Position numbers and translations under genes: made by a program. The notes beneath the pieces were generated by a model. The model worked only from the letters and a program-made list of their open reading frames with translations, was not told where the DNA came from and ran no database searches. From Candidatus Omnitrophota bacterium (GTDB lineage: Bacteria; Omnitrophota; Gorgyraeia; Zapsychrales; Fredricksoniimonadaceae), in assembly GCA_002753465.1 (NCBI GenBank), contig PEAF01000011.1, forward strand, positions 1 through 46,069: a stretch of DNA of 46,069 nucleotides, in the 5' to 3' direction. The first letter of the stretch is position 1, and every line of letters begins with the position of its first letter. This document shows positions 24,653-33,695 of the stretch, in pieces.

Positions 24653-27600
24653 AATTTTCGCATGAAGAAATGTTCTTATCACCCGAGATCAGGGTGGTGG
24701 AAGCCTCTGCCGGTTCCGGCAAGACCTATGCCCTGGCGAGGCGGTATGTTCAGCTTATCCTGCATCTGACGCGCCAGCGTCAAATACCGCCGGTCCATTC
24801 TATCCTTGCCATCACCTTCACCAATAAAGCTGCGTTCGAAATGAAAGAGCGCATTTTGAAGTTTCTCAAGCAACTGGCTTTGGGCGTGATGCCTGAAGAT
24901 GAATCAGCGGCGCTCCTGGCACCGATCGGCATGCGTGCTGAAGAGGCTAAAGAGCTGGCCGGGAAGATCATGCAGACCATCCTGCGGCATTATAATTATT
25001 TTCAGGTCGAGACCATCGATAAGTTCATCAATGCCTTACTCGTCAGTTCTGCTTTTCAGGTCGGATTGACCGCTAACTTCCGCATCAAGACCAATAGCCG
25101 GGAATATCTGGCGCGTGCACTGGATGTCGTGATCGAGCGCGTCAGGAAAGACCCCGTTCTGGCGCGTGCTTTTGATGATTTCCTGATCAGTATGCTACTG
25201 GTTGAATCTCGTTCCAGCTGGCTGCCCAAGGACGTCGTCCTTGATACCGTCGAGAAGTTGTTCAATGAATATAATACGTATGGCTTGGATTTTACGCGCG
25301 CCGGCATCACGCCTCAGGATTTGATCCAGTCTAAAGCCGCTGTCATCGCGGATATGAAGGTATTTGCCTCACCGCTGCCTGAGGGGCTTCAGGACAGGTT
25401 CGCGCAGGGCATAGACGCGTTTCTTGAAGAGTATCATGCCGCGTTCAGTTTCAAGGGTCTGCCGAAATCCTTTCAGCCGGATAACGAGAAGCGGATGAAA
25501 AAAGGTGCGTCGCTTTCACCGGAATATGAAAAGCTTTGGGGCAGGGTCGAGGAGGGTTTCAAGCGTGCGGCGGCTCTTGAGGTGGCCCATTTATATGATC
25601 CCTATATCGAGCTTTTTGAACAGGTGCGCGCCGTATTTGATACGGCCTGTGTGCGCGAAGATGTTGTTTTCCTAAGTCAGCTTAACGCTAAAGCGCGTGC
25701 TGTCTATGCCCAGGGGATGGGCGTCGATGAACTTTATTATCGCCTTGCGGCGCGGTATGAACATTATTTGCTGGATGAGTTCCAGGATACCAGCTTGTTG
25801 CAATGGGAGAATTTGAGGGTGTTGCCTGAGGAAGCCATTGCGCAGGGCGGGTCTTTGTTTTACGTCGGGGATAAAAAGCAGGCGATCTACGGTTTCCGCG
25901 GCGGAGATACGCGCCTGTTCGATGCTGTGGCGGCACGTTATGCGGCTCCGGATTATCATTGCCGTAAGGATACGCTGGATAAAAGTTACCGCAGCCGGCA
26001 GGCCATTGTGGATTTTAACAACAGGGTTTTCAGCCTGGAGAATCTAGAGCGGCTGATGATGGCCGTCAATGATAAGGGGGAGCGCCTGATCCCGGCGCGC
26101 GGGTGCGATAAAGATGAATTGCGCCGTGTTTACAGCCAGTCAAAACAAGAAGCTGTCCTGACCGGCGCTAAGGGGTATGTGCGTTTAGAGGTTCTTGCCG
26201 GGGTTAAGAAGGATGATTACCGTGAAGATGCGCGTATCAGGGTCCTGGCCAGGCTCGATGAATTAAAAGACAGGTTCAAATGGTCGGATATTGTTATTTT
26301 AGTTCGCAAGAATAATGACGTTGAGGATATGACCCGCTGGCTTTTGGAAGCAGGGGTGCCTGCCACATCTGACAGGACCTTGAGCATCAAGAAACATCCC
26401 TTGGTCGAAGAGATCGTCGCTTTTTTACGGTTCCTTCTTTCTCCGTCGGACAATGCCTCCTTTGGGTCTTTTATTTCGGGGGATATATTCTGTTCTGCCG
26501 CTGGTATTAAATCCAGCGATATCCAGGACCTTATCATGAGTTGGCGCCGGCAGCGGGGTGCGTCTTTGTCCCTGGTTTTTGCGGATAAATACCCGCAGGT
26601 TTGGAAGGAATTGGTTGAGCCGTTCCTTGTGCGCTGCGGTCTGCATCCATTATATGAATTACTGGTCATGTTCTTCCGCCAAACAAAGGCACTGGAAATT
26701 TTTGTGCCGGCGCAGGGTTTTCTGATGCGTTTTTTAGGCGTAGTCAAGGCGCGCGAAGATGAGTTTCCGGGTGTGGCGGAATTCCTTGCCTGTTATGAAA
26801 CGATCGAAGGTGATGAATTATTCGTTGAGGTTTTAAGCGGTGCTAAAGAGGGTGATGCGGTCCGTGTGATGACCGTGCATAAGGCAAAGGGCCTGGAATT
26901 CCCGGTCGTGATCATCCCGTTTTTGACGATGGGGTTGGGCAGTTCATCTTCGGGCGGCAATAAGGCATTGGCGTATACCCTGCGCGTTGAGGATGAAGCG
27001 CTGAAATTGTACCATTTTACAGCCGCTCATCTGCCGTATTCAGATTGTGCCCAGGAGTTGGATGTTGAAGAAGATATGCAGACATTTTTCTCGGAATTGA
27101 ATAATTTATATGTGGCCTTAACACGTGCGGCATGTGAGATGTACGGATTTCTGCCGCTTAAGGCGGGCAATGCGCATAATTTAGCGGTGGTGCTTTTCCC
27201 GGCAGAAACCTACGCGGTTGGTGCGCCGGCACAAGGTTATCCCGGTAAAGCCGCGGACCTGGAAGGAACGGTCAAAAAATTAATGCCCCCCGTCTGCCGC
27301 GATTGGATGGGCTTGTTGGAGGATGAGTTTGTACCCGTCGATCAGCCGTCGACACGCAGCCTGAAGGATTCCGGTAATGCGTTGCATGCGCTTTTGGCAG
27401 AGATCAAAGTCGTCGTGCCGGGACAGGAGCGTTCCGCGGTAAGCGATGCTTTGGCGCAGAACGGGCGATTAAAGGAGTTGGTGGATGAAGAAGCTTTGGT
27501 GCAGGCTTTAGCTGAGCCGTGTATTCGGACCTTCTTTAGGTCTGGTGCAGGAGAGGTCCACTGCGAATACGCATTGGTTGATCGTATGGGGAATACCCAT

Positions 27601-27825
27601 CGCCTTGATCGATTGATCATTACACCCGACGAAGTCATCATTGTTGACTTTAAAAGCAGTAGGGGTGACCCGGCAGGTCGCTCGCTGCAGGATGAAGCTC
27701 AGGTCCGGACATATATGGAGTTATTAAAACAGATCTATCCAGGACGTTCTGTTAAGGGTTATTTAGTTTTCATTAATGAAAAAGAAGTAAAAGAAGTAGG
27801 GGCTGACCTTGTGTCCACCTGCTGA
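24649..27825 (+). CDS. addA: AddA-type UvrD/Rep helicase-nuclease subunit
   Basis: The 1058-residue protein is a superfamily 1A helicase with a C-terminal nuclease. Walker A is EASAGSGKTYAL (residues 18-29), motif Ia AITFTNKAAFEMKERI, Walker B LLDEFQDTS, motif III GDKKQAIYGFRGGD, motif V VRVMTVHKAKGLEFPVV, and motif VI NNLYVALTRA. The C-terminus has the PD-(D/E)XK core RLDRLIITPDEVIIVDFKSS followed by QVRTYMELL. With AddB it processes double-strand ends for RecA loading. The ATGA overlap with the preceding gene suggests coupled translation. AddB follows after a 150-base gap that holds a long inverted repeat. Confidence 0.9.
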   Translation: MKFSHEEMFLSPEIRVVEASAGSGKTYALARRYVQLILHLTRQRQIPPVHSILAITFTNKAAFEMKERILKFLKQLALGVMPEDESAALLAPIGMRAEEAKELAGKIMQTILRHYNYFQVETIDKFINALLVSSAFQVGLTANFRIKTNSREYLARALDVVIERVRKDPVLARAFDDFLISMLLVESRSSWLPKDVVLDTVEKLFNEYNTYGLDFTRAGITPQDLIQSKAAVIADMKVFASPLPEGLQDRFAQGIDAFLEEYHAAFSFKGLPKSFQPDNEKRMKKGASLSPEYEKLWGRVEEGFKRAAALEVAHLYDPYIELFEQVRAVFDTACVREDVVFLSQLNAKARAVYAQGMGVDELYYRLAARYEHYLLDEFQDTSLLQWENLRVLPEEAIAQGGSLFYVGDKKQAIYGFRGGDTRLFDAVAARYAAPDYHCRKDTLDKSYRSRQAIVDFNNRVFSLENLERLMMAVNDKGERLIPARGCDKDELRRVYSQSKQEAVLTGAKGYVRLEVLAGVKKDDYREDARIRVLARLDELKDRFKWSDIVILVRKNNDVEDMTRWLLEAGVPATSDRTLSIKKHPLVEEIVAFLRFLLSPSDNASFGSFISGDIFCSAAGIKSSDIQDLIMSWRRQRGASLSLVFADKYPQVWKELVEPFLVRCGLHPLYELLVMFFRQTKALEIFVPAQGFLMRFLGVVKAREDEFPGVAEFLACYETIEGDELFVEVLSGAKEGDAVRVMTVHKAKGLEFPVVIIPFLTMGLGSSSSGGNKALAYTLRVEDEALKLYHFTAAHLPYSDCAQELDVEEDMQTFFSELNNLYVALTRAACEMYGFLPLKAGNAHNLAVVLFPAETYAVGAPAQGYPGKAADLEGTVKKLMPPVCRDWMGLLEDEFVPVDQPSTRSLKDSGNALHALLAEIKVVVPGQERSAVSDALAQNGRLKELVDEEALVQALAEPCIRTFFRSGAGEVHCEYALVDRMGNTHRLDRLIITPDEVIIVDFKSSRGDPAGRSLQDEAQVRTYMELLKQIYPGRSVKGYLVFINEKEVKEVGADLVSTC

Positions 27826-27843
27826 AACGTGTTAGAAGTGTGA

Positions 27844-27964
27844 GTTTTATGCCTGACGCGCCCATCGCCTTAAGCCGACATAAGTTGAGCGAGCGGGCAT
27901 GGTGTCGAGCCGAAGGCGAGCCAAGCGTTCGGCGAAGGTGATGGGCAAGTCAGGCAAATAAAAC
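27844..27964. repeat. Long interrupted inverted repeat between addA and addB
   Basis: The left arm TTTTATGCCTGAC-gc-GCCCATC-g-CCTT pairs with the right arm AAGG-t-GATGGGC-aa-GTCAGGCAaATAAAA, giving about 25 paired bases with small internal loops. The roughly 70-base centre can fold further (CGACA with TGTCG). It fills almost the whole gap between the two genes. The size and terminal symmetry suggest a dispersed repeat or small non-autonomous mobile element, though no second copy occurs in this window. Confidence 0.65.
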
Positions 27965-27975
27965 CAGAGTAGGTT

Positions 27976-30789
27976 ATGAGCAAGATATTCACCATTGATT
28001 TCACAAAATCTTTTATCGATGAACTTGCGTCCTATATTGAGCGCGAATATATCGACAAGGGCCGTGCTCTGGATAAACTCGCCATTGTCTTTGGCGGCAA
28101 GCGACCGGCTTATTTCCTGAAACGTGCTTTGGCTAAACGCATCGGCAGGGCATTTATCCCACCGCGGTTTTTTACGGTCAATGAGCTTATCGATGAGATG
28201 GCGGCCATGACAGGGAAGCGTGAATGCGCCACAAGCATTGAAGATGCTTTTGAGATCTACTGTCTGGCGCAGCAATTGACGCCAGAACTCCTGGCCGGAC
28301 GCGCTTCATTTGCGAAATTCCTGCCGTGGGCAATGGATATCCTGAATTTTATCGGCCAGTTGGATATTGAGGCGATCGAACCTTCAGCACTTAAGAATGT
28401 CCAGCAAAGCGCACGCATTGGTTATCCCGTGCCGGAGAACATCAATCAGCTTCTGGAAAAGATCGGCCATTTGCGTCAGGCGTTCCATGCGCGTTTACAA
28501 ATGCGTCAGGGATCATCGCGCGGCTTGCAGTATTTAAGGGCTAAAGACAATGTAGCCTTGTGGGCGGCCGCCCAGGGTGTGTGTTATGACGAGATCATTT
28601 TTGCGAATTTCTTTTATTTCCATCAGACGGAAGAGGCTGTTGTCCAGCATCTCTATAAGGCGGGCAAGGCCACGCTTATCTTTCAGGGAGATCAGACAAA
28701 ATGGCCGGTGCTTGAGCGCATTGCCCGTAAATTCGGTTGCGAGATCAAGGAAGGCGCGGGCGGGCCTGTTCCGACTGACTTTGAGCTGAAAGCCTATGCG
28801 GCGGGTGATGCGCACGCGCAGGCCGTGACTGTCAGGGATATTTTAGGGACACTGCCTCAACTGGATAACACATTGGTGGTCGTGCCTGACCCCGCGGCCC
28901 TGGTGCCGCTTTTATCGGCTTTGCCGGAAGAGATCCAAAACATTAATGTTTCCATGGGCTATCCTCTAAAGCGCAGCAGTTTGTATTTACTTTTAAGGGC
29001 ATTGTTTGAAGCGCACACTTCACGACGGGATGATACGTATTATGCGCAAAGTTATCTGTCGGTCATGACGCATCCTTTTGTCAGGCATCTGCACCTTGGC
29101 GCCGATGAGCGCATTATGCCGGTATTGACGCGACAGATCGAAGAGGTGATCAAGGGGCGCTTATCGGGTGAGATCTCGGGACGGACATTTATCGGCCTTG
29201 ATGCGATCGAATCCGAGCGCGCGGTGGTGGCATCGACACTGGAATCTCTAGCGGGTCAGGGTGTTATGGTGACGGCTCGGGAGATCACGGATGTCCTGAA
29301 AGAGTCGCATGATCTTTTATGGCGCCTTTGGGCCGGGTTTAAAGATCTGCGCACCCTGGCGGAGGGCCTTGACCATTTCCTGGACGTCCTTGCGCAGAAA
29401 AGCCCTATGCCGCAACATCAGCTTAATGGCAATATCACCGAGCGTCTGCGCTCATGGTGTGCCTCTTTCCGTCAGGCTTCATTCGCCGACGAACCATTTT
29501 CAATGGAAGATATGGGGCATATTTTTGAGGACAGCATGGGTGTTGAGGTTGTACGTTTTCAGGGCACACCTTTAAAAGGTCTTCAGATCTTGGGTCTGGA
29601 AGAGACCCGGTCGCTTAATTTCGAACACGTGATCGTGATGGATGTCAATGAGGGCGTCCTACCCAATATCAACGTGCATGCTTCGCTTATTCCGCGCGAA
29701 GTCATGATCCAGCTAAAACTCGACCGTCTTGAATTGGAAGAAGAGATCCAGCGTTATCAGTTCATGCGCGTGATATCGTCAGCTAAAACAGTTCATCTGG
29801 TCTATCAGAAGAACAAGGAAAAGGAACCGAGCCGTTTTGTCGAAGAGCTGGTTTGGGCGGCGCAGCAAAAGGCAGGCAAACTTGCGCCTTATCCTACACA
29901 GCGTGGGGGTTTTACGGCGGGGGCGGGGGCTAATATGCGCATGGCGGCCAAGACGCCGCAGTTGATCGCGTGGCTTAAGGACTTTACCTATTCCGCCAGT
30001 GCGATCAATGCCTATTTGGCCAATCCCTATACTTTTTACACGAGCTATGTTCTGGGGTTGCGTGAAGAAGAAGACCTTCTTGATGAACCGGATGCCGCCT
30101 TGATCGGCAATTTCTTTCATCAGTTCCTCGACGATGTTTATAGGCCTTTTGAAGGTAAGGCTCTGGAGTTGGGTGATGCTTTTGAGAAGCGTTTGTGGGG
30201 GCTTTTTGAAACAAAGTTCGAAGAAACATTCCTTCAGCGGATGCGGTCGGATGCCTTTCTCGTACGTAAGGTGATGGAACATAAACTGCGTGCCTTTTTG
30301 GTCAAAGAACGGGAACGAGCTCCGTCGATCGCCCGCATCATGGGTCTTGAGAAGGACCTTTCATCTATTATCGAGTTACCCAGTGGAGCAGTGAAGTTCA
30401 AGGCGCGGCTAGACCGCATTGAACAGGGCTCTGGTGGCGGCCTGTTGGTGCTGGATTATAAAACGGGTGGTTCTGATAAATTGCCGCAAAAGCCCGTTGT
30501 CCTGTCAGATGCCTGTGATCGCCGTGAGATCTTTGACAAGGTCCGTTCATTTCAGCTGCCGCTTTACATGCATATGGTAGCTGAAACCTTTCAAGAACAG
30601 AACGTGAATGGTGGTTTATATAGTTTAAGGGATGCCGAGATCGGGTATGTGTTCACAGACAGGTTCCCGCAGCAGGAAGCGGGCGTTTTCTTGAAGCCGT
30701 TCTACGTGGCATTGGACCATTTGATGCGCGAGATCTTTGACCCGGAAAAACCATTTTTGGATGACGAGTTAAGAAAATTTGACTTTTAA
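27976..30789 (+). CDS. addB: AddB-type nuclease/inactive helicase subunit
   Basis: This 937-residue protein has the AddB layout: a degenerate helicase-like N-terminus (DKLAIVFGGKRPAYFLKRAL, no Walker A), a middle with ILGLEETRSLNFEHVIVMDVNEGVLP (the family's 'hhG..E.R...F..V.V.G..EG..P'), and a PD-(D/E)XK nuclease at the end (VKFKARLDRIEQG, LLVLDYKTGG, FQLPLYMHMV). It partners AddA in double-strand break repair. The cysteines that bind the iron-sulfur cluster of Bacillus AddB are missing: the usual CP in the helix before the nuclease is NP (YLANPYTFY), and no C-terminal cysteine triad is visible. ATG 27976 has a weak GTAGG ribosome site. Confidence 0.87.
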   Translation: MSKIFTIDFTKSFIDELASYIEREYIDKGRALDKLAIVFGGKRPAYFLKRALAKRIGRAFIPPRFFTVNELIDEMAAMTGKRECATSIEDAFEIYCLAQQLTPELLAGRASFAKFLPWAMDILNFIGQLDIEAIEPSALKNVQQSARIGYPVPENINQLLEKIGHLRQAFHARLQMRQGSSRGLQYLRAKDNVALWAAAQGVCYDEIIFANFFYFHQTEEAVVQHLYKAGKATLIFQGDQTKWPVLERIARKFGCEIKEGAGGPVPTDFELKAYAAGDAHAQAVTVRDILGTLPQLDNTLVVVPDPAALVPLLSALPEEIQNINVSMGYPLKRSSLYLLLRALFEAHTSRRDDTYYAQSYLSVMTHPFVRHLHLGADERIMPVLTRQIEEVIKGRLSGEISGRTFIGLDAIESERAVVASTLESLAGQGVMVTAREITDVLKESHDLLWRLWAGFKDLRTLAEGLDHFLDVLAQKSPMPQHQLNGNITERLRSWCASFRQASFADEPFSMEDMGHIFEDSMGVEVVRFQGTPLKGLQILGLEETRSLNFEHVIVMDVNEGVLPNINVHASLIPREVMIQLKLDRLELEEEIQRYQFMRVISSAKTVHLVYQKNKEKEPSRFVEELVWAAQQKAGKLAPYPTQRGGFTAGAGANMRMAAKTPQLIAWLKDFTYSASAINAYLANPYTFYTSYVLGLREEEDLLDEPDAALIGNFFHQFLDDVYRPFEGKALELGDAFEKRLWGLFETKFEETFLQRMRSDAFLVRKVMEHKLRAFLVKERERAPSIARIMGLEKDLSSIIELPSGAVKFKARLDRIEQGSGGGLLVLDYKTGGSDKLPQKPVVLSDACDRREIFDKVRSFQLPLYMHMVAETFQEQNVNGGLYSLRDAEIGYVFTDRFPQQEAGVFLKPFYVALDHLMREIFDPEKPFLDDELRKFDF

Positions 30790-30811
30790 TGGCGGGGAAT
30801 GCATATCGACA

Positions 30812-30823
30812 TATAATTGGATT
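30812..30823 (+). promoter_or_regulatory. -10 box placed for a leaderless response-regulator transcript
   Basis: A perfect TATAAT (30812-30817) ends six bases before ATG 30824, with no ribosome site between. No good -35 box occurs at 16-18 bases, so the promoter is either weak, activator-dependent or fortuitous. Confidence 0.4.
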
Positions 30824-31189
30824 ATGCCTAAAACAATTTTGATCGTAGATGATGAGGATGTGGTTGTCGATATCAGCCGGCGCCGGCTGACCCAGGAAGG
30901 GTATGAGGTTCGCGGCGTTCACGACGGGGAGTCTGCCTTGCAGGCGCTGCGTGAAGGGGTGGTTGATCTGATCGCATTGGATGTGGAAATGCCTGTGATG
31001 AATGGTTATACGTTCCTGGCTGAGCGCAAAAAGATCCCGGGTGCCGAGAATGTGCCGGTCATTGTGCTGACCGCATATCCAAATATGCAGCCTATTTTGA
31101 AACGCCAGGGCATAGATATGTATTTGACCAAACCATTGCCGTTCCGTGACCTTCTGGCCAGTATTAAAAAAGTTATCGGCGAGCCTTGA
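30824..31189 (+). CDS. Single-domain (CheY-like) response regulator
   Basis: ATG 30824 gives 121 residues, one receiver domain and nothing else; the ORF start at 30779 adds unrelated residues. All phosphorylation-site residues are present: the acidic pair in LIVDDEDVV, the phospho-acceptor aspartate in LIALDVEMPVMNG, the threonine in VIVLTAYPN and the lysine in LTKPLPF. No histidine kinase or output domain is adjacent, so its partner is unknown. It lies just before yggS and proC and may simply be co-transcribed with them. Confidence 0.92.
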   Translation: MPKTILIVDDEDVVVDISRRRLTQEGYEVRGVHDGESALQALREGVVDLIALDVEMPVMNGYTFLAERKKIPGAENVPVIVLTAYPNMQPILKRQGIDMYLTKPLPFRDLLASIKKVIGEP

Positions 31190-31191
31190 GT

Positions 31192-31884
31192 ATGATCCAG
31201 TCTAATCTCGATGCTGTTATGGCATCGGTCAGATCTATTTGTCAGCGTGCGGGACGCGCGGAGGGTTCGGTCACCGTTGTTGGCGTGACCAAATATTCTG
31301 ACGCTTCGGCTGTCAATGAGGCGATGACGGCAGGCTTGTTGCATATTGCTGAGAACCGCGTTCAATCCGCCAAAGATAAGTTCCCTTTATTGAACTTCAG
31401 CGGCCGGTCGGTGGTCAGGCATCTTATAGGCCATTTGCAGACGAATAAGGCTAAAGAAGCCGTTCAGTTGTTCGACCTGATCCAGTCAGTTGACAGTTTG
31501 AAGCTGGTACAGGAGATCGACAAGCGTGCCGCGACCGTCGGCAAGGTTCAGGATGTTTTATTGCAGATCGATATTGCGCGTGAAGAACAGAAATTCGGCT
31601 TGCCGGAAGAAGAGCTGGGCTCTTTGCTGGCGCAGGTTAAAGAACTGACGCATGTGCGTGTTGGCGGACTGATGTGTATGGCACCCTTAACAGATAATAA
31701 GGATGTGATCCGTCAGGTTTTTCGCCGTCTGAAGGCCCATTTTGATCGTATCAGCAAAGAGTATGCAGGTTCATCTAATATCACCATGCAACATTTATCC
31801 ATGGGCATGAGCGGGGACTATGAGATCGCCATTGAAGAAGGCGCGACCATGGTCCGCATCGGGTCCGCGATATTTAAGGTTTAA
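31192..31884 (+). CDS. yggS: YggS/PLPBP-family pyridoxal phosphate homeostasis protein
   Basis: The product is about 230 residues. ATG 31192 lies three bases after the previous stop; a TTG at 31186 is the alternative. Family hallmarks are the PLP lysine in VVGVTKYSDA, the segment HIAENRVQSAKDKF, RHLIGHLQTNKAK, EEQKFGL and the C-terminal phosphate-binding pattern LSMGMSGDYEIAIEEGATMVRIGSAIF. It is a single-domain fold III PLP protein without known catalysis that buffers PLP and affects amino-acid metabolism. Position directly before proC is the classic conserved arrangement. Confidence 0.95.
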   Translation: MIQSNLDAVMASVRSICQRAGRAEGSVTVVGVTKYSDASAVNEAMTAGLLHIAENRVQSAKDKFPLLNFSGRSVVRHLIGHLQTNKAKEAVQLFDLIQSVDSLKLVQEIDKRAATVGKVQDVLLQIDIAREEQKFGLPEEELGSLLAQVKELTHVRVGGLMCMAPLTDNKDVIRQVFRRLKAHFDRISKEYAGSSNITMQHLSMGMSGDYEIAIEEGATMVRIGSAIFKV

Positions 31885-31886
31885 CG

Positions 31887-31918
31887 CCCTCCCCCTTGTG
31901 GGGAGGGAATGGGAGGGG
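31887..31918 (+). promoter_or_regulatory. C/G-rich hairpin adjoining the proC ribosome site
   Basis: CCCTCCCC (31887-31894) pairs perfectly with GGGGAGGG (31900-31907). The same C-run can instead pair over seven bases with GGGAGGG at 31911-31917, which overlaps the proC Shine-Dalgarno. It could therefore modulate proC translation, or it may simply be a small repeat. Confidence 0.4.
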
Positions 31919-31921
31919 ATT

Positions 31922-32704
31922 ATGAAAATAACATTCATCGGTTGCGGCAATATGGGCGAGGCTATTCTGGCGGGCATTCATCTTAAGCATACATGTTATG
32001 TGTGCGAGCCGCGCCTGGAGCGGCAGGTTGAGCTGAAAAAGAAATATAAGGTAGCTTTTGGCATGATCGTTGACGCTGTTAAGGCGGCGGACGTCATTGT
32101 TCTGGCCGTCAAGCCGCAGGATCTGCCGGATGTTTTGGCCGAGCTGCGTACTTTTTCTTTAGCTAAGAAGTTGATCATTTCCATTGCAGCTGGCGTCACG
32201 ACGAAGTCTATTGAGAAGAAATTAGGCCAGGGTGTGCGCGTTGTGCGGGTCATGCCCAATCTGCCGGCCATGGTGGGCCAGGGCGTGAGCGGTGTTTGCC
32301 GCGGTGCCAAGGCAACCCCTAAAGATGTGACATTGACACAAAGCATTTTTAACGCCAGCGGCACAACGGTCGTAGTACCCGAGAAGATGATCAATGCCGT
32401 TACGGCTGTTTCGGGCAGCGGTCCGGCGTATGTGTTTTTATTCGTGGAGTGCTGGATCAAGGCGGCACGCAAACTTGGATTTTCCGAGAAAGAAGCGGTC
32501 GCGCTGGTTTATCAGACGCTGGTAGGCAGTACACAGATGTTATTAAAGGGTGAGGCTTCTCCCGATGTTTTGCGTGCCAGGGTTACCTCAAAGGGTGGCA
32601 CGACACAGGCAGCCATGGATGTGTTTATGACTAAGGGTATGGATGCTATGTTCGAGGCTGCGCTTAAAGCAGCGCGCGACCGGGCTAAAGAATTATCGAA
32701 TTGA
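31922..32704 (+). CDS. proC: Pyrroline-5-carboxylate reductase
   Basis: ATG 31922, three bases after a GGGAGGGG ribosome site, gives 260 residues, near the usual length. The dinucleotide-binding start is ITFIGCGNMGEAIL; VIVLAVKPQDL follows, then VRVMPNLPAMVGQG and the signature VSGSGPAYVFLFVE, with TSKGGTTQAAMDVF in the C-terminal dimerisation domain. It reduces pyrroline-5-carboxylate to proline with NAD(P)H, the last step of proline synthesis. The upstream ORF start at 31820 runs inside yggS and is rejected. Confidence 0.96.
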   Translation: MKITFIGCGNMGEAILAGIHLKHTCYVCEPRLERQVELKKKYKVAFGMIVDAVKAADVIVLAVKPQDLPDVLAELRTFSLAKKLIISIAAGVTTKSIEKKLGQGVRVVRVMPNLPAMVGQGVSGVCRGAKATPKDVTLTQSIFNASGTTVVVPEKMINAVTAVSGSGPAYVFLFVECWIKAARKLGFSEKEAVALVYQTLVGSTQMLLKGEASPDVLRARVTSKGGTTQAAMDVFMTKGMDAMFEAALKAARDRAKELSN

Positions 32705-32710
32705 TGTAGA

Positions 32711-32728
32711 GGCACGCCATGGCGTGCC
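32711..32728. repeat. Perfect 18-base palindrome upstream of mtnP
   Basis: GGCACGCCATGGCGTGCC is its own reverse complement. It lies between proC and the phosphorylase gene, six bases after the proC stop. No T-tract follows, so it is not a normal terminator. It resembles short GC-rich palindromes that recur in bacterial intergenic regions. Confidence 0.5.
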
Positions 32729-32760
32729 AGTACGTGAAATATAAGAACAGGAGAACTATT

Positions 32761-33624
32761 ATGGTAGCAACAATCGGTGTGATCGGCGGCAGTGGTTTGT
32801 ATCAGATCGAAGGTATTCAGGATGTCAAAGAGGTGGCAGTTAAAACGCCTTTTGGGGATCCGTCAGACAAGTTCATTACGGGTACGCTTGATGGGACGCC
32901 GGTTGTATTCCTGCCGCGTCATGGCATTGGCCATCGCATTTCTCCGACCGAGATCAATAATCGCGCGAATATCTGGGCCATGAAGAAGCTGGGTGTTCAG
33001 GCGATCATTTCGGTATCAGCGGTGGGCAGCCTTAAGCTTCAGATCAAGCCCATGGATTTTGTTGTGCCGGATCAGTTCATTGACCGCACCGCGCCGCGCC
33101 GCCATTCGACGTTCTTTACGGACGGTATCGTGGCCCATGTTGGGTTGGCTGAGCCTATTTCAGAGGAGATCGCCGAGATCATTTACAAGGCCTGTGAAAA
33201 AGTCGGGGTTACGGCCCACAAGAATGGGACGTATTTGAATATGGAAGGCCCTCAGTTTTCCACCAAGGCTGAATCAAACCTTTACCGCAGCTGGGGCTGT
33301 GACATCATCGGCATGACCAATTTGCCCGAAGCCAAATTAGCGCGTGAGGCCGAGATCTCCTATGCCACCCTCGCGGCTGTTACAGATTATGACTGCTGGC
33401 ACCATTCCCATGGCAGTGTGACCGTTGAGATGATCATTGAGTATCTTACCAAGAATGTTGTGAGTGCCCGTCAGATCCTTAAGATCGCCATCCCTAAGGC
33501 CGGGAAGCTTAAGAAATTCTCCGCCGCGGATGCGCTTAAGTGTGCGATCATGACAGCGCCTGATCGTATCCCTGAGCAGAAGAAAAAGGATCTGGAGATC
33601 ATCATTGGGAAATACGTTAAGTAA
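32761..33624 (+). CDS. mtnP: S-methyl-5'-thioadenosine phosphorylase
   Basis: ATG 32761 follows AGGAGA and yields 287 residues. The purine-nucleoside phosphorylase family II pattern is clear: GVIGGSGLYQI, phosphate-binding FLPRHGIGHRISPTEINNRAN, SAVGSL, YLNMEGPQFSTKAES, IGMTNLPEAKLAREAEI and TDYDCWHHSHGSV, where the DYD fits MTA phosphorylase. It splits methylthioadenosine, the polyamine and SAM by-product, to adenine and methylthioribose 1-phosphate. This complements methionine synthesis by MetH, though no other salvage gene is present. A broader purine specificity cannot be excluded. Confidence 0.92.
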   Translation: MVATIGVIGGSGLYQIEGIQDVKEVAVKTPFGDPSDKFITGTLDGTPVVFLPRHGIGHRISPTEINNRANIWAMKKLGVQAIISVSAVGSLKLQIKPMDFVVPDQFIDRTAPRRHSTFFTDGIVAHVGLAEPISEEIAEIIYKACEKVGVTAHKNGTYLNMEGPQFSTKAESNLYRSWGCDIIGMTNLPEAKLAREAEISYATLAAVTDYDCWHHSHGSVTVEMIIEYLTKNVVSARQILKIAIPKAGKLKKFSAADALKCAIMTAPDRIPEQKKKDLEIIIGKYVK

Positions 33625-33638
33625 TTTGATCGGGTTTT

Positions 33639-33691
33639 GCGGGGGCATGTTTCAAATTCGTTGGTCGAATTTGGTACGTGTCTCTGTAATT
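33639..33691. repeat. Palindromic dispersed repeat, copy 3 (degraded left arm)
   Basis: The right half (CGAATTTGGTACGTG...TAATT) matches the other copies. The left half (GCGGGGGCATGTTTCAAATTCG) has several mismatches, so only the apical stem pairs fully. The element ends four bases before the ATG of the fibronectin-III protein. Confidence 0.7.
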
Positions 33692-33695
33692 TTTA

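Noticed and set aside
29779-30282. 167-residue - strand ORF within addB
   Set aside because: It is a shadow of the AddB nuclease domain, which has intact motifs in the + frame.
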